Program-made: the position numbers and the translations under genes | The notes under the pieces: model-generated | Databases searched by the model: none | What the model saw: the letters and a program-made list of their open reading frames with translations, nothing else | What the model was told of the DNA's origin: nothing | Part shown: one piece after another, positions 26,082-34,233 of the stretch | Position numbering within the stretch: position 1 is the stretch's first letter | Layout of the letters: each line of letters opens with the position of its first letter | Assembly: GCA_030694975.1 (NCBI GenBank) | Contig: JAUYTU010000008.1 | Location: 1-64,000, forward strand | Origin: Erysipelotrichaceae bacterium | GTDB taxonomy: Bacteria; Bacillota_I; Bacilli_A; Erysipelotrichales; Erysipelotrichaceae | Length of the DNA stretch: 64,000 nucleotides | Direction of reading: 5' to 3'

Positions 26082-27470
26082 TTATTTCGGTAATCGAACA
26101 GTAAACTCACTTCCGTGCCCAGGTTCGCTTTGGACATGTATACTTCCACCATGAGCATTTATAATAGACTTTACTATGGTTAGTCCGATTCCAGATCCAC
26201 CCGTCAATCGATTTCTTGATTTATCTGCACGATAGAATCGCTCAAAGATATAAGGAAGCTCATCCTTCGGAATTCCGCTTCCATTGTCGATAAACTTCAT
26301 CATTACTTCGTCCTCTGATTCGGAAAATTCAATGCGTATCATACCCTTCGGCTGAGTGTATTTAATCGCATTTGACATTAAGTTAATAATAACTTGTGTC
26401 ATCCTAAAGGCGTCTACCATAATCATAGAGCATGTCCCAACGATCGAAATATTCATTTCTTTTTCCTCAATTTGATGTTCAAGTTTCTTAATAACCTGCT
26501 GTGAAAAATCAACCAGGCTAACTTGGGATAATTCGAGTTTCAAATTGCCGTCTTCTAAAATTGCAAGGCTTTCAAGATCCTTGACGATATTAGTAATTCT
26601 TATGACTTCATCAAAACTGCTTTTCAGTCGTTCCAAAGAAGGTTCAAGTATGCCATCCATCATAGCTTCCAGAGTAATTCTCAAAGTTGTAAGTGGTGTC
26701 CGGAGTTCATGCGCAACATCAGATGTCAACTGTCTTTTTAGTTGTTCTTGCTTATCGAGTGAACTCGCCAACTGATTCACAGATTCGATTAGATTGTCAA
26801 TTTCGGAAAGATTCGAACGATCTTGAATCCGAATTTTGTAATCCCCTTTTGAAATTTGACCAGTTGCACTAATTGTATCAAGAATAGGTTTGCTCATCCT
26901 TTTCGCGATCTGCGACCCTAACAGGATCGATACCAACAAGGAAATCAACGCGATGAGAAATAACAACGAACTCAACTTACTCAGAAAGTCGAAATCATTT
27001 TCGGAGTAAAAATACGGACCGAAATACGTTACATTGACCCGTCCGATGGTGTTGCCGGTCAGTTCAATCGAAAAATCCGTATCACTAAACTTTCCGTTAC
27101 TTTCGGGAAATCTTGAGAGCATTTGATGTGTGATATCTTCTTTAACTTGTACACAAGCAGACATATCCCAAATTTCTGCATCCCAAACGGTCTGATTTTC
27201 ATCATTGAAGACTTTAATGATATATCCGTCATAGAGTGCATACATTCCAATCGTATGAACGTATTCGACATCCCACGTCTGATTTTCTGGATTGTACTGC
27301 TGTCCAAGAGTGTAAACAATCTCGTTTATTGTTGCTTCTTGTTGTTTTGTTATATACGATTGAAAATTCTGATTAATAAAGTAATTGGATAGCGAAATAA
27401 CTATCGCAATTATTACAAAGGCTACTGTAGCAATCGATAATGTTAGTCTCGAACGAAGACTTCCTCTCAT
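26082..27470 (-). CDS. Sensor histidine kinase of the copper locus
   Basis: A 462-residue membrane kinase. Helix 1 is at about residues 10-32, an extracytoplasmic sensor of about 130 residues follows, then helix 2 at about 163-185, a HAMP linker, the dimerisation box VAHELRTPLTTLRI with the phospho-accepting His, and the ATPase boxes NLMSNAIKY, DNGSGIPKDE, FERFYRADKSRN and GGSGIGLTIVK. It starts directly after the response-regulator stop with GGAGGTC inside the end of that gene. The signal is probably copper or another metal, judged only from the neighbours (CueP and the HMA-SafE-cupredoxin protein). Confidence 0.9.
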   Translation of the reverse strand: MRGSLRSRLTLSIATVAFVIIAIVISLSNYFINQNFQSYITKQQEATINEIVYTLGQQYNPENQTWDVEYVHTIGMYALYDGYIIKVFNDENQTVWDAEIWDMSACVQVKEDITHQMLSRFPESNGKFSDTDFSIELTGNTIGRVNVTYFGPYFYSENDFDFLSKLSSLLFLIALISLLVSILLGSQIAKRMSKPILDTISATGQISKGDYKIRIQDRSNLSEIDNLIESVNQLASSLDKQEQLKRQLTSDVAHELRTPLTTLRITLEAMMDGILEPSLERLKSSFDEVIRITNIVKDLESLAILEDGNLKLELSQVSLVDFSQQVIKKLEHQIEEKEMNISIVGTCSMIMVDAFRMTQVIINLMSNAIKYTQPKGMIRIEFSESEDEVMMKFIDNGSGIPKDELPYIFERFYRADKSRNRLTGGSGIGLTIVKSIINAHGGSIHVQSEPGHGSEFTVRLPK

Positions 27471-28169
27471 TTATTGACCTCCAAACTTGTAACCGATTCC
27501 ATGAACTGTGATAATATAGACTGGCTTCTTAGAATCTGTTTCAATCTTCTGACGGATGTTTTTTATATGACTATCCACTGCTCGATCATATCCTTCGAAA
27601 TCCTGACCCAAAGCGGCTTGAATGAGTTCATCCCTAGTAAATGTTTTGCTTGGAAACTTAATTAATGCAACGAATATTTTATATTCATTTGGTGTTAAAG
27701 TAACAGGTTGTCCCTTTTTTAAAACGATACGACTCTCGAAATCAATGACTAAGTCATCATCTCCAAATATACTTTTCTGAAACAAAGGTGTTAAATCACT
27801 AATGGAACGACGAAGAACAGCTTCAATTCTTACATTGAGTTCTTTTAGCCCGAACGGTTTTGTTATGTAGTCATCCGCACCATAATCAAATCCATTAACA
27901 AGATCGGTTTCAGTTATCTTAGCGGTCAGCATAATTATCGGAACTCTGGATGTCTGTCTTATTTTTATACAAATCTCTTCTCCGGAAATACCTGGCAACA
28001 TAAGATCCAACAGGACAAGTGTTATCGAGTTTCTTTTGAACATTTCTAAACCGTCCTCACCATTTTCAGCTGTGAGTACAAGGTATCCCCTTGATTCTAA
28101 GAATGTCTTAACGATTTCAATGATTTTTACTTCATCATCAATAATCAGAATAGTTGGTTTTTCGTTCAT
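27471..28169 (-). CDS. OmpR-family response regulator of the copper locus
   Basis: A 232-residue response regulator. The receiver domain shows the acidic pair IDDE, the phospho-acceptor in LVLLDLMLPG, T in MLTAK and K in ITKPF. The C-terminal winged helix includes LTPNEYKIFVAL and AVDSHIKNIRQKIE. The ATG at 28169 follows CGGAGG; the longer ORF start at 28193 lacks support. It is directly followed by its kinase gene. Probable targets are the genes of this locus, though no repeated binding site shared by their promoters was found. Confidence 0.92.
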   Translation of the reverse strand: MNEKPTILIIDDEVKIIEIVKTFLESRGYLVLTAENGEDGLEMFKRNSITLVLLDLMLPGISGEEICIKIRQTSRVPIIMLTAKITETDLVNGFDYGADDYITKPFGLKELNVRIEAVLRRSISDLTPLFQKSIFGDDDLVIDFESRIVLKKGQPVTLTPNEYKIFVALIKFPSKTFTRDELIQAALGQDFEGYDRAVDSHIKNIRQKIETDSKKPVYIITVHGIGYKFGGQ

Positions 28170-28263
28170 GATCAAGTACCTCCGAAAGGTCAAAGCTAAT
28201 TCAAATGAAACCCTCTTAAAAACTATGCTGTAATAAGTGTCATCGATGGTTTGCGTTTTAAGA

Positions 28264-28291
28264 ATTATAACATAAATAACAATTTTGCCAA
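28264..28291 (-). promoter_or_regulatory. Promoter for the two-component genes
   Basis: On the minus strand TTGGCA, a 16-bp spacer and TATAAT with an upstream TG (TGTTATAAT). It lies between the HMA-SafE gene and the response regulator and would allow independent expression of the regulators. Confidence 0.65.
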
Positions 28292-28334
28292 CAGAACTAA
28301 TTCTACTTCAAGTTGTACTAATGGTTTTCATACT

Positions 28335-29708
28335 TTAAGAAACAACATTAATGTAACTTCGAATCATTCCCATCCAACAACTAAACGATATTTTGCCCGT
28401 TTTCGTAGGTGTAAACTCGACAAAATTATTACCTTCTTCAAGCTGGATGCTTAATGAATTAATTATGATACGATTATTACAGCCCGTTAACTGACCAGAT
28501 CCAACATGGATAATCCATTTGACCGGCACATCGACTCTTACCGAAATCGGCTCATACCGTCCGCTATAAACTTCACTTTTAACCGTTTGTATTCCGTTTT
28601 CTACAACGGATTCATTCGCAATTGATCTATCCCCTATTTGAAACAAATCACTGATAGCAAACGATGGCAATTGTATCCCAGAGACTGTCATACCTGTTTG
28701 AAACATCGCAAATCCAAGAACGATGACAAGTACAGCACTGACCTGCATCATTTTTGCGGTGAATTTCTTGCTTAGTATTGAACTCAGTGCACCCAATCCA
28801 AACATTAGAGGAACGGTTCCTAAACTAAACACAAACATCGCAAGTGCACCTTTGATCGGATCACCGGTCGACAAAGCATAGAGTTGCATGGCTTGGAGTG
28901 GACCACAAGGCATTAGACCATTCAACAGTCCAATGTAGAACGGACGGTTTTTACTGACAGCTTTCTCTTTACCAATCATACGCGCAAAGAATTTCGGCAT
29001 TCTCAAGTTGAACTTGCGCAGACTTGGGAAAAGATTCAACATATTAATACCCATAATCATCATAAATATACTCGCAACAATTGCAACGATACCTTTAGCC
29101 GAGCCAGAGAAGCTGACAACGGATCCTAGAGCACCAACGATTCCCCCGATGATCGTATAGGATACGACTCTTCCAGAGTTGTATAAAAAGCTAGGCATCC
29201 ATTGATTCGACGTTATACTACCTTCGCTTACTCCTTTAGGAAGACATTGAGAAATATTTATACCTCCACACATCGCAACACAATGAACTGATGTTAAAAC
29301 GCCAATGACAAATAATACTCCATAGCTCATCCCTATTTTCGCTTCAGGAAAAACGTTGAATACATTTAACAAACCAAACAAATGAGCAAAATGATATAGC
29401 AGATACATTGTAAGAAATATCGTAAGGATATCAAGAAGTTTATCTATCGTGTTTCCCGAACTCTCATTCTTTTTATTTTGAATATTCGCTGAGTTCTTGA
29501 TCTTGTAACCAAGCGATTCGATCGCTTTTTTAATCTCTCTTAAAGTAATATCCTGTTCTGCGAAAGCCACTAAAACCGAGTTTGTCGTGTAATTGGCCTT
29601 AACGCGAACGATTCCACTAAATTTTCGAAGTGTTGACTCAATTTTGTTTTCACAACCAACACAAGTCATACCCTCAATTTGAAGAGTTGTTCTTTCGATA
29701 TTTTTCAA
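28335..29708 (-). CDS. HMA - SafE/TauE-like membrane domain - cupredoxin fusion
   Basis: A 457-residue membrane protein. Residues 1-72 are a heavy-metal-associated domain with GMTCVGCENK (CxxC). Residues about 100-350 are a six-helix sulfite-exporter/DsbD-like (SafE) domain with HCVAMCGGINIS and GLMPCGPLQAM, each with a conserved Cys. The C-terminal 85 residues match a cupredoxin-type domain, with TGCNN and the FSCWMGM copper-ligand motif. The whole suggests copper relay or export across the membrane, linked to thiol chemistry. The start is TTG at 29708, 8 nt after AAGGAG. It is the first gene of the copper locus, followed by the regulators. Confidence 0.87.
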   Translation of the reverse strand: MKNIERTTLQIEGMTCVGCENKIESTLRKFSGIVRVKANYTTNSVLVAFAEQDITLREIKKAIESLGYKIKNSANIQNKKNESSGNTIDKLLDILTIFLTMYLLYHFAHLFGLLNVFNVFPEAKIGMSYGVLFVIGVLTSVHCVAMCGGINISQCLPKGVSEGSITSNQWMPSFLYNSGRVVSYTIIGGIVGALGSVVSFSGSAKGIVAIVASIFMMIMGINMLNLFPSLRKFNLRMPKFFARMIGKEKAVSKNRPFYIGLLNGLMPCGPLQAMQLYALSTGDPIKGALAMFVFSLGTVPLMFGLGALSSILSKKFTAKMMQVSAVLVIVLGFAMFQTGMTVSGIQLPSFAISDLFQIGDRSIANESVVENGIQTVKSEVYSGRYEPISVRVDVPVKWIIHVGSGQLTGCNNRIIINSLSIQLEEGNNFVEFTPTKTGKISFSCWMGMIRSYINVVS

Positions 29709-30063
29709 TCCTAAATCTCCTTACTACGCTCACGCGCTTAGTCATGAGTAATAATCATTTTTCTACAAAAAAACGCCTTCATTTCTTTTTGATCGCTGCG
29801 ATTTTCAACTCACAGTCACAATCTCAATTGTTGACGAACAAGCAAGACAAATCAGTCCTGGGTCTTCAATATTTACAGAGTTTGATATTCTCCTTGTATT
29901 GAAATACTAGTCGTTTTCATAGACAAACATAGTTTACTAATTACTTATGTAGGATTTATGGAGAATTGACATTTAATAAAAGCGCTTCAAATGCATTTCC
30001 AATGAAAATTTTAAGTCATTCAAAATTATTCGAGGAATTTGCACTGTTTCTTGTGTGAAACAA
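29709..30063. other. Intergenic region upstream of the copper operon
   Basis: No convincing gene is seen in these 355 bp. Short minus-strand ORFs (15 codons beginning MKTTSISIQG, and another of 14 codons near 29786) lack support. I found no clear sigma-A promoter and no copy of the 18-bp palindrome found in front of cueP. Confidence 0.5.
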
Positions 30064-30087
30064 ACAAAAAACCCGGAAACCGGGTTT
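30064..30087 (-). terminator. Terminator of the tRNA operon
   Basis: AAACCCGG and CCGGGTTT pair around a three-base loop and are followed on the minus strand by TTTGTTTG. Confidence 0.85.
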
Positions 30088-30097
30088 GCCTTGCTAC

Positions 30098-30171
30098 TGG
30101 AGCAGGTGAGGGGAATTGAACCCCCGTATCAACCTTGGCAAGGTCGTGTTCTACCATTGAACTACACCTGC
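30098..30171 (-). tRNA. tRNA-Gly(GCC)
   Basis: A 74-nt cloverleaf with acceptor GCAGGTG/CACCTGC, anticodon loop CTTGCCAAG-type with GCC, T-loop TTCAATT and an encoded CCA end. It is the last gene of a three-tRNA operon. Confidence 0.95.
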
Positions 30172-30179
30172 AAAAATAA

Positions 30180-30255
30180 TGGCGGTCCAGACGGGGATCG
30201 AACCCGCGATCTCCTCCGTGACAGGGAGGCATGTTAACCACTACACCACTGAACC
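30180..30255 (-). tRNA. tRNA-Asp(GTC)
   Basis: A 76-nt cloverleaf with acceptor GGTTCAG/CTGGACC, anticodon GTC in CTGTCAC, T-loop TTCGATC and an encoded GCCA end. Confidence 0.96.
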
Positions 30256-30271
30256 GTTTGTAATATAAGAA

Positions 30272-30362
30272 TGGCGGAGATGGAGGGATTTGAACCCTCG
30301 CGCCAGTTTCCCGACCTATACCCTTAGCAGGGGCACCTCTTCAGCCACTTGAGTACATCTCC
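30272..30362 (-). tRNA. tRNA-Ser(GCT)
   Basis: A 91-nt class II tRNA with acceptor GGAGATG/CATCTCC, anticodon GCT in CTGCTAA, a long variable arm (GTCGGGAAACTGGC region) and an encoded GCCA end. It is the first gene of the operon. Confidence 0.96.
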
Positions 30363-30394
30363 ATACACCTTGCTGACCAACTTAGCGCCTTTTT

Positions 30395-30423
30395 ATGTTA
30401 TCATACGCACTGATTTTGTGCAA
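30395..30423 (-). promoter_or_regulatory. Promoter of the tRNA-Ser-Asp-Gly operon
   Basis: On the minus strand TTGCAC, a 17-bp spacer and TAACAT lie about 33 bp upstream of tRNA-Ser. Confidence 0.7.
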
Positions 30424-30440
30424 GTATTTTTACGCATTTT

Positions 30441-30471
30441 ATAAAAAATATAGACCTGATTAATCAGGTCT
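30441..30471 (-). terminator. Terminator after the HMA-like gene
   Basis: AGACCTGA and TCAGGTCT form a perfect 8-bp stem around TTAA and are followed on the minus strand by ATATTTTTTAT. Confidence 0.8.
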
Positions 30472-30661
30472 ATTCAACCGTATACCCAGCCTCGCGAATC
30501 GCAATTTTCGCAATATGCACGATATCATTACGACCCTCGACAATCACTGCCTGACGCTCCAGATTCATTTCAAAATCAACCCTGGTTTCACCAAGAGCCT
30601 CACTGATCTTTTTAACACTTTGCTCATCATTCATATCCTTAACAAATATAATATGTTTCAT
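30470..30661 (-). CDS. HMA-like small protein lacking the CxxC motif
   Basis: A 63-residue protein with the length and beta-alpha-beta pattern of a CopZ-type chaperone (MKHIIFVKDMNDEQSVKKI, a middle strand VDFEMNLERQAVIVEG, then the last helix IAKIAIREAGYTVE). The metal-binding loop that normally holds CxxC reads KDMNDEQS, and the protein contains no cysteine at all. It therefore probably does not carry copper in the usual way and may act in protein-protein contacts. It follows deoD by 18 bp with AAGGAGAG before the ATG, so it is likely co-transcribed with it. Confidence 0.7.
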   Translation of the reverse strand: MKHIIFVKDMNDEQSVKKISEALGETRVDFEMNLERQAVIVEGRNDIVHIAKIAIREAGYTVE

Positions 30662-30679
30662 TTTGCCTCTCCTTCCGGC

Positions 30680-31390
30680 CTATTCAAAAGCCATTTCCAA
30701 AGCAATCTGCATCATCTTGGTAAACGAATTCTGACGTTCTTCAGCCGTAGTCACCTCATGAGTTACAAGTGAATCTGAAATCGTGACCAGACACGCCGCA
30801 TGTTTACCTAATTTCTTAGCATTAGCAAACAACGCAAACGACTCCATCTCCACCGCAACCGAATGGGTTTCTTTGAAAATATCCTCAAACGTAACCCCAG
30901 AATCACGATAGAAAACATCACTGGAATGGATTCTTCCCAAAACAAACGGAATATCCAAACGTTGCGCTGCAGAAATTAAACTGCCATTCAACTTTACCGA
31001 AGGTAACATGACATCTTCCTTATACCCAAATGCCGTCAAAGCGAAACTTGATTCACTCCACGCACTATCCGCCAATACGACATCATACAAATTGACATCC
31101 TTACTGTAAGATCCGGCTGAACCAATTCTTATAATGTTCTCAACTCCATAAAAAGCATACAGTTCATACGAATAAATACCAATGCTCGCCATTCCCATCC
31201 CTGAACCCATGACTGAAATCTTATGCCCTTTATATGTACCGGTATATCCAAACATATTACGGACATCATTAAACAACTCGACATTTTCCAAGAAATTTTC
31301 CGCAATAAATTTCGCCCGTAACGGGTCTCCCGGCATCAAAACTGTTTTAGCAATTTGCCCTTCAATCGCTCTATTGTGTGGTGTAGCCAT
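30680..31390 (-). CDS. deoD: Purine-nucleoside phosphorylase, DeoD type
   Basis: A 236-residue hexameric PNP that cleaves purine (deoxy)nucleosides with phosphate, for salvage. The N-terminal motif ATPHN, VLMPGDPLRAKFIAENFL with the phosphate-binding Arg, GSGMGMASIGIYSYEL, RIGSAGS and the base-site segment VEMESFALFANA are all present. The catalytic Asp in TISDSL near residue 205 is conserved. The ATG at 31390 follows AAAGGAGATA; the ORF extension to 31432 overlaps the mgtE stop region. Length is normal. It lies downstream of two mgtE genes with a short gap. Confidence 0.95.
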   Translation of the reverse strand: MATPHNRAIEGQIAKTVLMPGDPLRAKFIAENFLENVELFNDVRNMFGYTGTYKGHKISVMGSGMGMASIGIYSYELYAFYGVENIIRIGSAGSYSKDVNLYDVVLADSAWSESSFALTAFGYKEDVMLPSVKLNGSLISAAQRLDIPFVLGRIHSSDVFYRDSGVTFEDIFKETHSVAVEMESFALFANAKKLGKHAACLVTISDSLVTHEVTTAEERQNSFTKMMQIALEMAFE

Positions 31391-31432
31391 AAATATCTCC
31401 TTTAGTAACAAATTTATTATAACAAAATTCAA

Positions 31433-32791
31433 CTATAAACCCAACATAGACACTGCCAGATTGAAATAAATCATCAAAGCCACTGCATCAACCAGCGTCG
31501 TAATCAACGGAGCTGCCATCGCAGCCGGATCCTGTTTGAAAAACATCGCCAAAAGCGGCAACACGCCCCCGACAAGTTTAGAAATTACGACCGTAAGCAT
31601 TAATGTCAGCGAAATAACCAAATCAACCGTCCAACTTGACTCCGGTGTGAAAATCATTAAACGCAACCAATTGATCACAAACAGCACAAACCCGCTTAGT
31701 AAGGCCACCTGAACTTCCTTCCAAATGACCTTCCAATAGTCACTCATAGACAACTCACCCACCGCAATACCGCGAATGACCATCGCCGAAGCCTGAGAAC
31801 CGGCATTCCCTGCCGTCGACATGATTAATGGAATTGAAGCAGCCAACGCTGGTATCAACAGTAAGGCATCTTCATACCCCGAAATAATACTTCCCGTAAA
31901 TGTAGCCGAAACCATCAAAACCAACAGCCACGTAATACGACTCTTGGTCATCTCTGCAACTGAAGTCTTTAAGTAAGACCCTTCAATCGGAATGATAGCC
32001 GCCATTTTCTGAATATCCTCGGTAACCTCTTCTTCCAAAATATCAATAATATCATCAACTGTAATGATGCCAATTAAACGATTCTCATCATTGACTACCG
32101 GAACCACCGTAATATCATAACGCTTGATAACATGCGCGACCGATTCCTGATCATCATGCGTCTTAACGGAAATGACATCCACATCCATTAAATCTTCAAC
32201 AGTATCATCCGTTTCCGCCAACAGAATATCCCTTAACCGAACCGTTCCCACCAATTCTCGCTGTTGCGAAATGACATAACTGACACTGATGGTTTCCGCA
32301 GACTTGCCTTGTTGTTTGATTTTACGAATCGCACGAGCCACCGTGTCCGAAGCTTCCAACTCCACAAAGTCCGTAGACATGATCGAACCAGCCGAATCCT
32401 CGGGATAACTTAAAAGTAAATTAATATCCGCGCGCTGCTCGCTACTAACCGAACTTAGAATCTGCTTAACGATATTCGCCGGCATTTCCTCAAGAAAGTC
32501 GACGATATCATCTGTATACAAATTATCCAACATCGACGTAATTTCTACCGAGGAAAACGACTGAATGATCTCCTGTTTTTTCTCATAGGTTAAATACGTA
32601 AATATCTGAGCCGTAATATCTTTCTTCAACGTCTTAAACAAAAACAAAATCTCCTTCAACTCCAACTGCTCAACGATTTCCGCTAAGTCAATCAAGTTAT
32701 ACTCATCAAAAATATACCGCAGATTTCTCACCTGACGCAACTCAATCAGTTCCTTCAGTTGCAAGGACGTAATATCCATCAATTCAACCAT
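31433..32791 (-). CDS. mgtE: Magnesium transporter MgtE, copy 2 of a tandem pair
   Basis: A 452-residue channel-type Mg2+ transporter with an N-terminal MgtE_N helical domain, two CBS repeats (about residues 135-255), a plug helix and five C-terminal helices. GNAGSQASAMVIRGIA and the TLVDAVALMIYF segment carry the conserved pore residues, including the Asp that binds Mg2+ in the pore of Thermus MgtE. AAAGGAGG precedes the ATG. It is 12 bp downstream of a paralogue of equal length. No Mg2+-responsive M-box leader is seen. Confidence 0.93.
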   Translation of the reverse strand: MVELMDITSLQLKELIELRQVRNLRYIFDEYNLIDLAEIVEQLELKEILFLFKTLKKDITAQIFTYLTYEKKQEIIQSFSSVEITSMLDNLYTDDIVDFLEEMPANIVKQILSSVSSEQRADINLLLSYPEDSAGSIMSTDFVELEASDTVARAIRKIKQQGKSAETISVSYVISQQRELVGTVRLRDILLAETDDTVEDLMDVDVISVKTHDDQESVAHVIKRYDITVVPVVNDENRLIGIITVDDIIDILEEEVTEDIQKMAAIIPIEGSYLKTSVAEMTKSRITWLLVLMVSATFTGSIISGYEDALLLIPALAASIPLIMSTAGNAGSQASAMVIRGIAVGELSMSDYWKVIWKEVQVALLSGFVLFVINWLRLMIFTPESSWTVDLVISLTLMLTVVISKLVGGVLPLLAMFFKQDPAAMAAPLITTLVDAVALMIYFNLAVSMLGL

Positions 32792-32803
32792 GGTATACCT
32801 CCT

Positions 32804-34159
32804 TTAACCCAAGACCGCAATTGCGATTGTAAAATACACCAACAAAGAAACAGCATCCACCAAGGTCGTAATAACAGGACCCGACATGGAGGCCGGATCG
32901 ATTTTAAGAATCAACGCAAACAAAGGCAGTAATCCGCCAATTAAATTTGCTAATGTAATTGTCAGAAATACGGTAAACGAAACTAAAATCGCAACGGTGA
33001 TCCCGACATTGGGCATAAATATCACAATTCTAAGTGTATTTATGGCAAACAATATCAAACCGGTAATAAAAGAAGCTCGAAGCTCTTTAAACAATACCGC
33101 CAAAAAATCCTTGATTGACAAATCATCAACAACGATTCCCCGAATGACCATCGCACTCGCCTGAGAACCCGCGTTACCCGCCGTATCCATCAACATCGGA
33201 ATAAAATTCACTAACGAAGGTACGATCAGTAAGATCGCTGAATTACCCGCAATAATCATCCCGGTCAACGTGGCCGGAATCATTAGAATAAGCAACCAAG
33301 GAATCCGACTCTTAAAAATCTCCCAAACATTTGACTCCAGATAAGAACCTTCAACCGGACGAATACCAGCCATCAAATGAATATCTTCGGTTGCTTCTTC
33401 TTCCAAAACGTCAATAACATCATCGACCGTAATGATGCCAACCAATTTAAACTGACTGTTAACAACACCCACAACTGAAATATCATACTTCTGAAAAATG
33501 TGACCGACTTCTTCTTGGTCATCGCCGGTGGTAACCGCAACGATATCAGCATCCATGATTTCACCGATTTCCATATCTTCAGAAGCAAACAAAATATCAC
33601 GCAAAGTAATCGACCCTAATAATGTATTGCTTTTATTAATAACGAAACACGTATTGATGGTTTCAGCGGTCTTCCCTTGTTTCCGGATCTGCTCCATCGC
33701 TTCTTCAACACTGTGATGCTCAAACAACTCCACATAATCCGTCGTCATGATCGAACCCGCCGAATTCGGCGCATAACTTAACAGCTGATTGATCTCCACG
33801 CGCTGTTCACTGGTCGCATTGTGAAGAACCTTCTTAACAATGCTCTCCGGCATTTCTTCCAAAAAGTCAACCACATCATCCAAGTATAAATTGTCCAAAA
33901 TGCTTTTAATTTCCGGCCCGGTAAAGGTCTTAATCAGTTCTTCCTGTTTATCCAACGACAGATAAGCAAACAAGTCCGCCGTTATATCTTTCTTAACGGT
34001 TTTAAAGACAAAAAGAACCTCGCTCAAGGTGCATTGCTCTGCCATTTCCGCCAAGTCGACGATGTTGACTTCTTCAAAGACTTCACGCAGTTTTTTAACT
34101 TGTTTATTTGCAATGATCTCTTTAAGTACCGTCAATGTCAATTCATCCCAATTTTCCAT
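32804..34159 (-). CDS. mgtE: Magnesium transporter MgtE, copy 1 of a tandem pair
   Basis: A 451-residue MgtE paralogue with the same domain order: MgtE_N (about 20-125), CBS pair (about 135-250) and the membrane part, with GNAGSQASAMVIRGIV and TLVDAVSLLVYF. The two copies are clearly homologous but substantially diverged, so the duplication is not recent. MgtE normally acts as a homodimer; the tandem arrangement raises the possibility of a heterodimer. GGAGG precedes the ATG. The 5' region up to the ddl terminator is only about 50 bp and contains no riboswitch. Confidence 0.93.
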   Translation of the reverse strand: MENWDELTLTVLKEIIANKQVKKLREVFEEVNIVDLAEMAEQCTLSEVLFVFKTVKKDITADLFAYLSLDKQEELIKTFTGPEIKSILDNLYLDDVVDFLEEMPESIVKKVLHNATSEQRVEINQLLSYAPNSAGSIMTTDYVELFEHHSVEEAMEQIRKQGKTAETINTCFVINKSNTLLGSITLRDILFASEDMEIGEIMDADIVAVTTGDDQEEVGHIFQKYDISVVGVVNSQFKLVGIITVDDVIDVLEEEATEDIHLMAGIRPVEGSYLESNVWEIFKSRIPWLLILMIPATLTGMIIAGNSAILLIVPSLVNFIPMLMDTAGNAGSQASAMVIRGIVVDDLSIKDFLAVLFKELRASFITGLILFAINTLRIVIFMPNVGITVAILVSFTVFLTITLANLIGGLLPLFALILKIDPASMSGPVITTLVDAVSLLVYFTIAIAVLG

Positions 34160-34207
34160 CGTGCACCTCCTACCCTACCATTTTAACCCTTTACGTTTTA
34201 TAGTACA

Positions 34208-34233
34208 ACAAAAAAACGATGTCGCCATCGTTT
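34208..34233 (-). terminator. Terminator after ddl
   Basis: AAACGATG and CATCGTTT form a stem around a 4-nt loop, followed on the minus strand by a T-run. Confidence 0.85.

Noticed and set aside
29709-29940. Decayed copZ-like gene upstream of the copper operon
   Set aside because: A 15-codon ORF starts MKTTSISIQG like some CopZ proteins, but it ends at once and no CxxC chaperone sequence follows in any frame.
34160-34233. M-box magnesium riboswitch in front of the mgtE pair
   Set aside because: The interval is about 70 bp and is largely occupied by the ddl terminator on the other side. No M-box features are seen.
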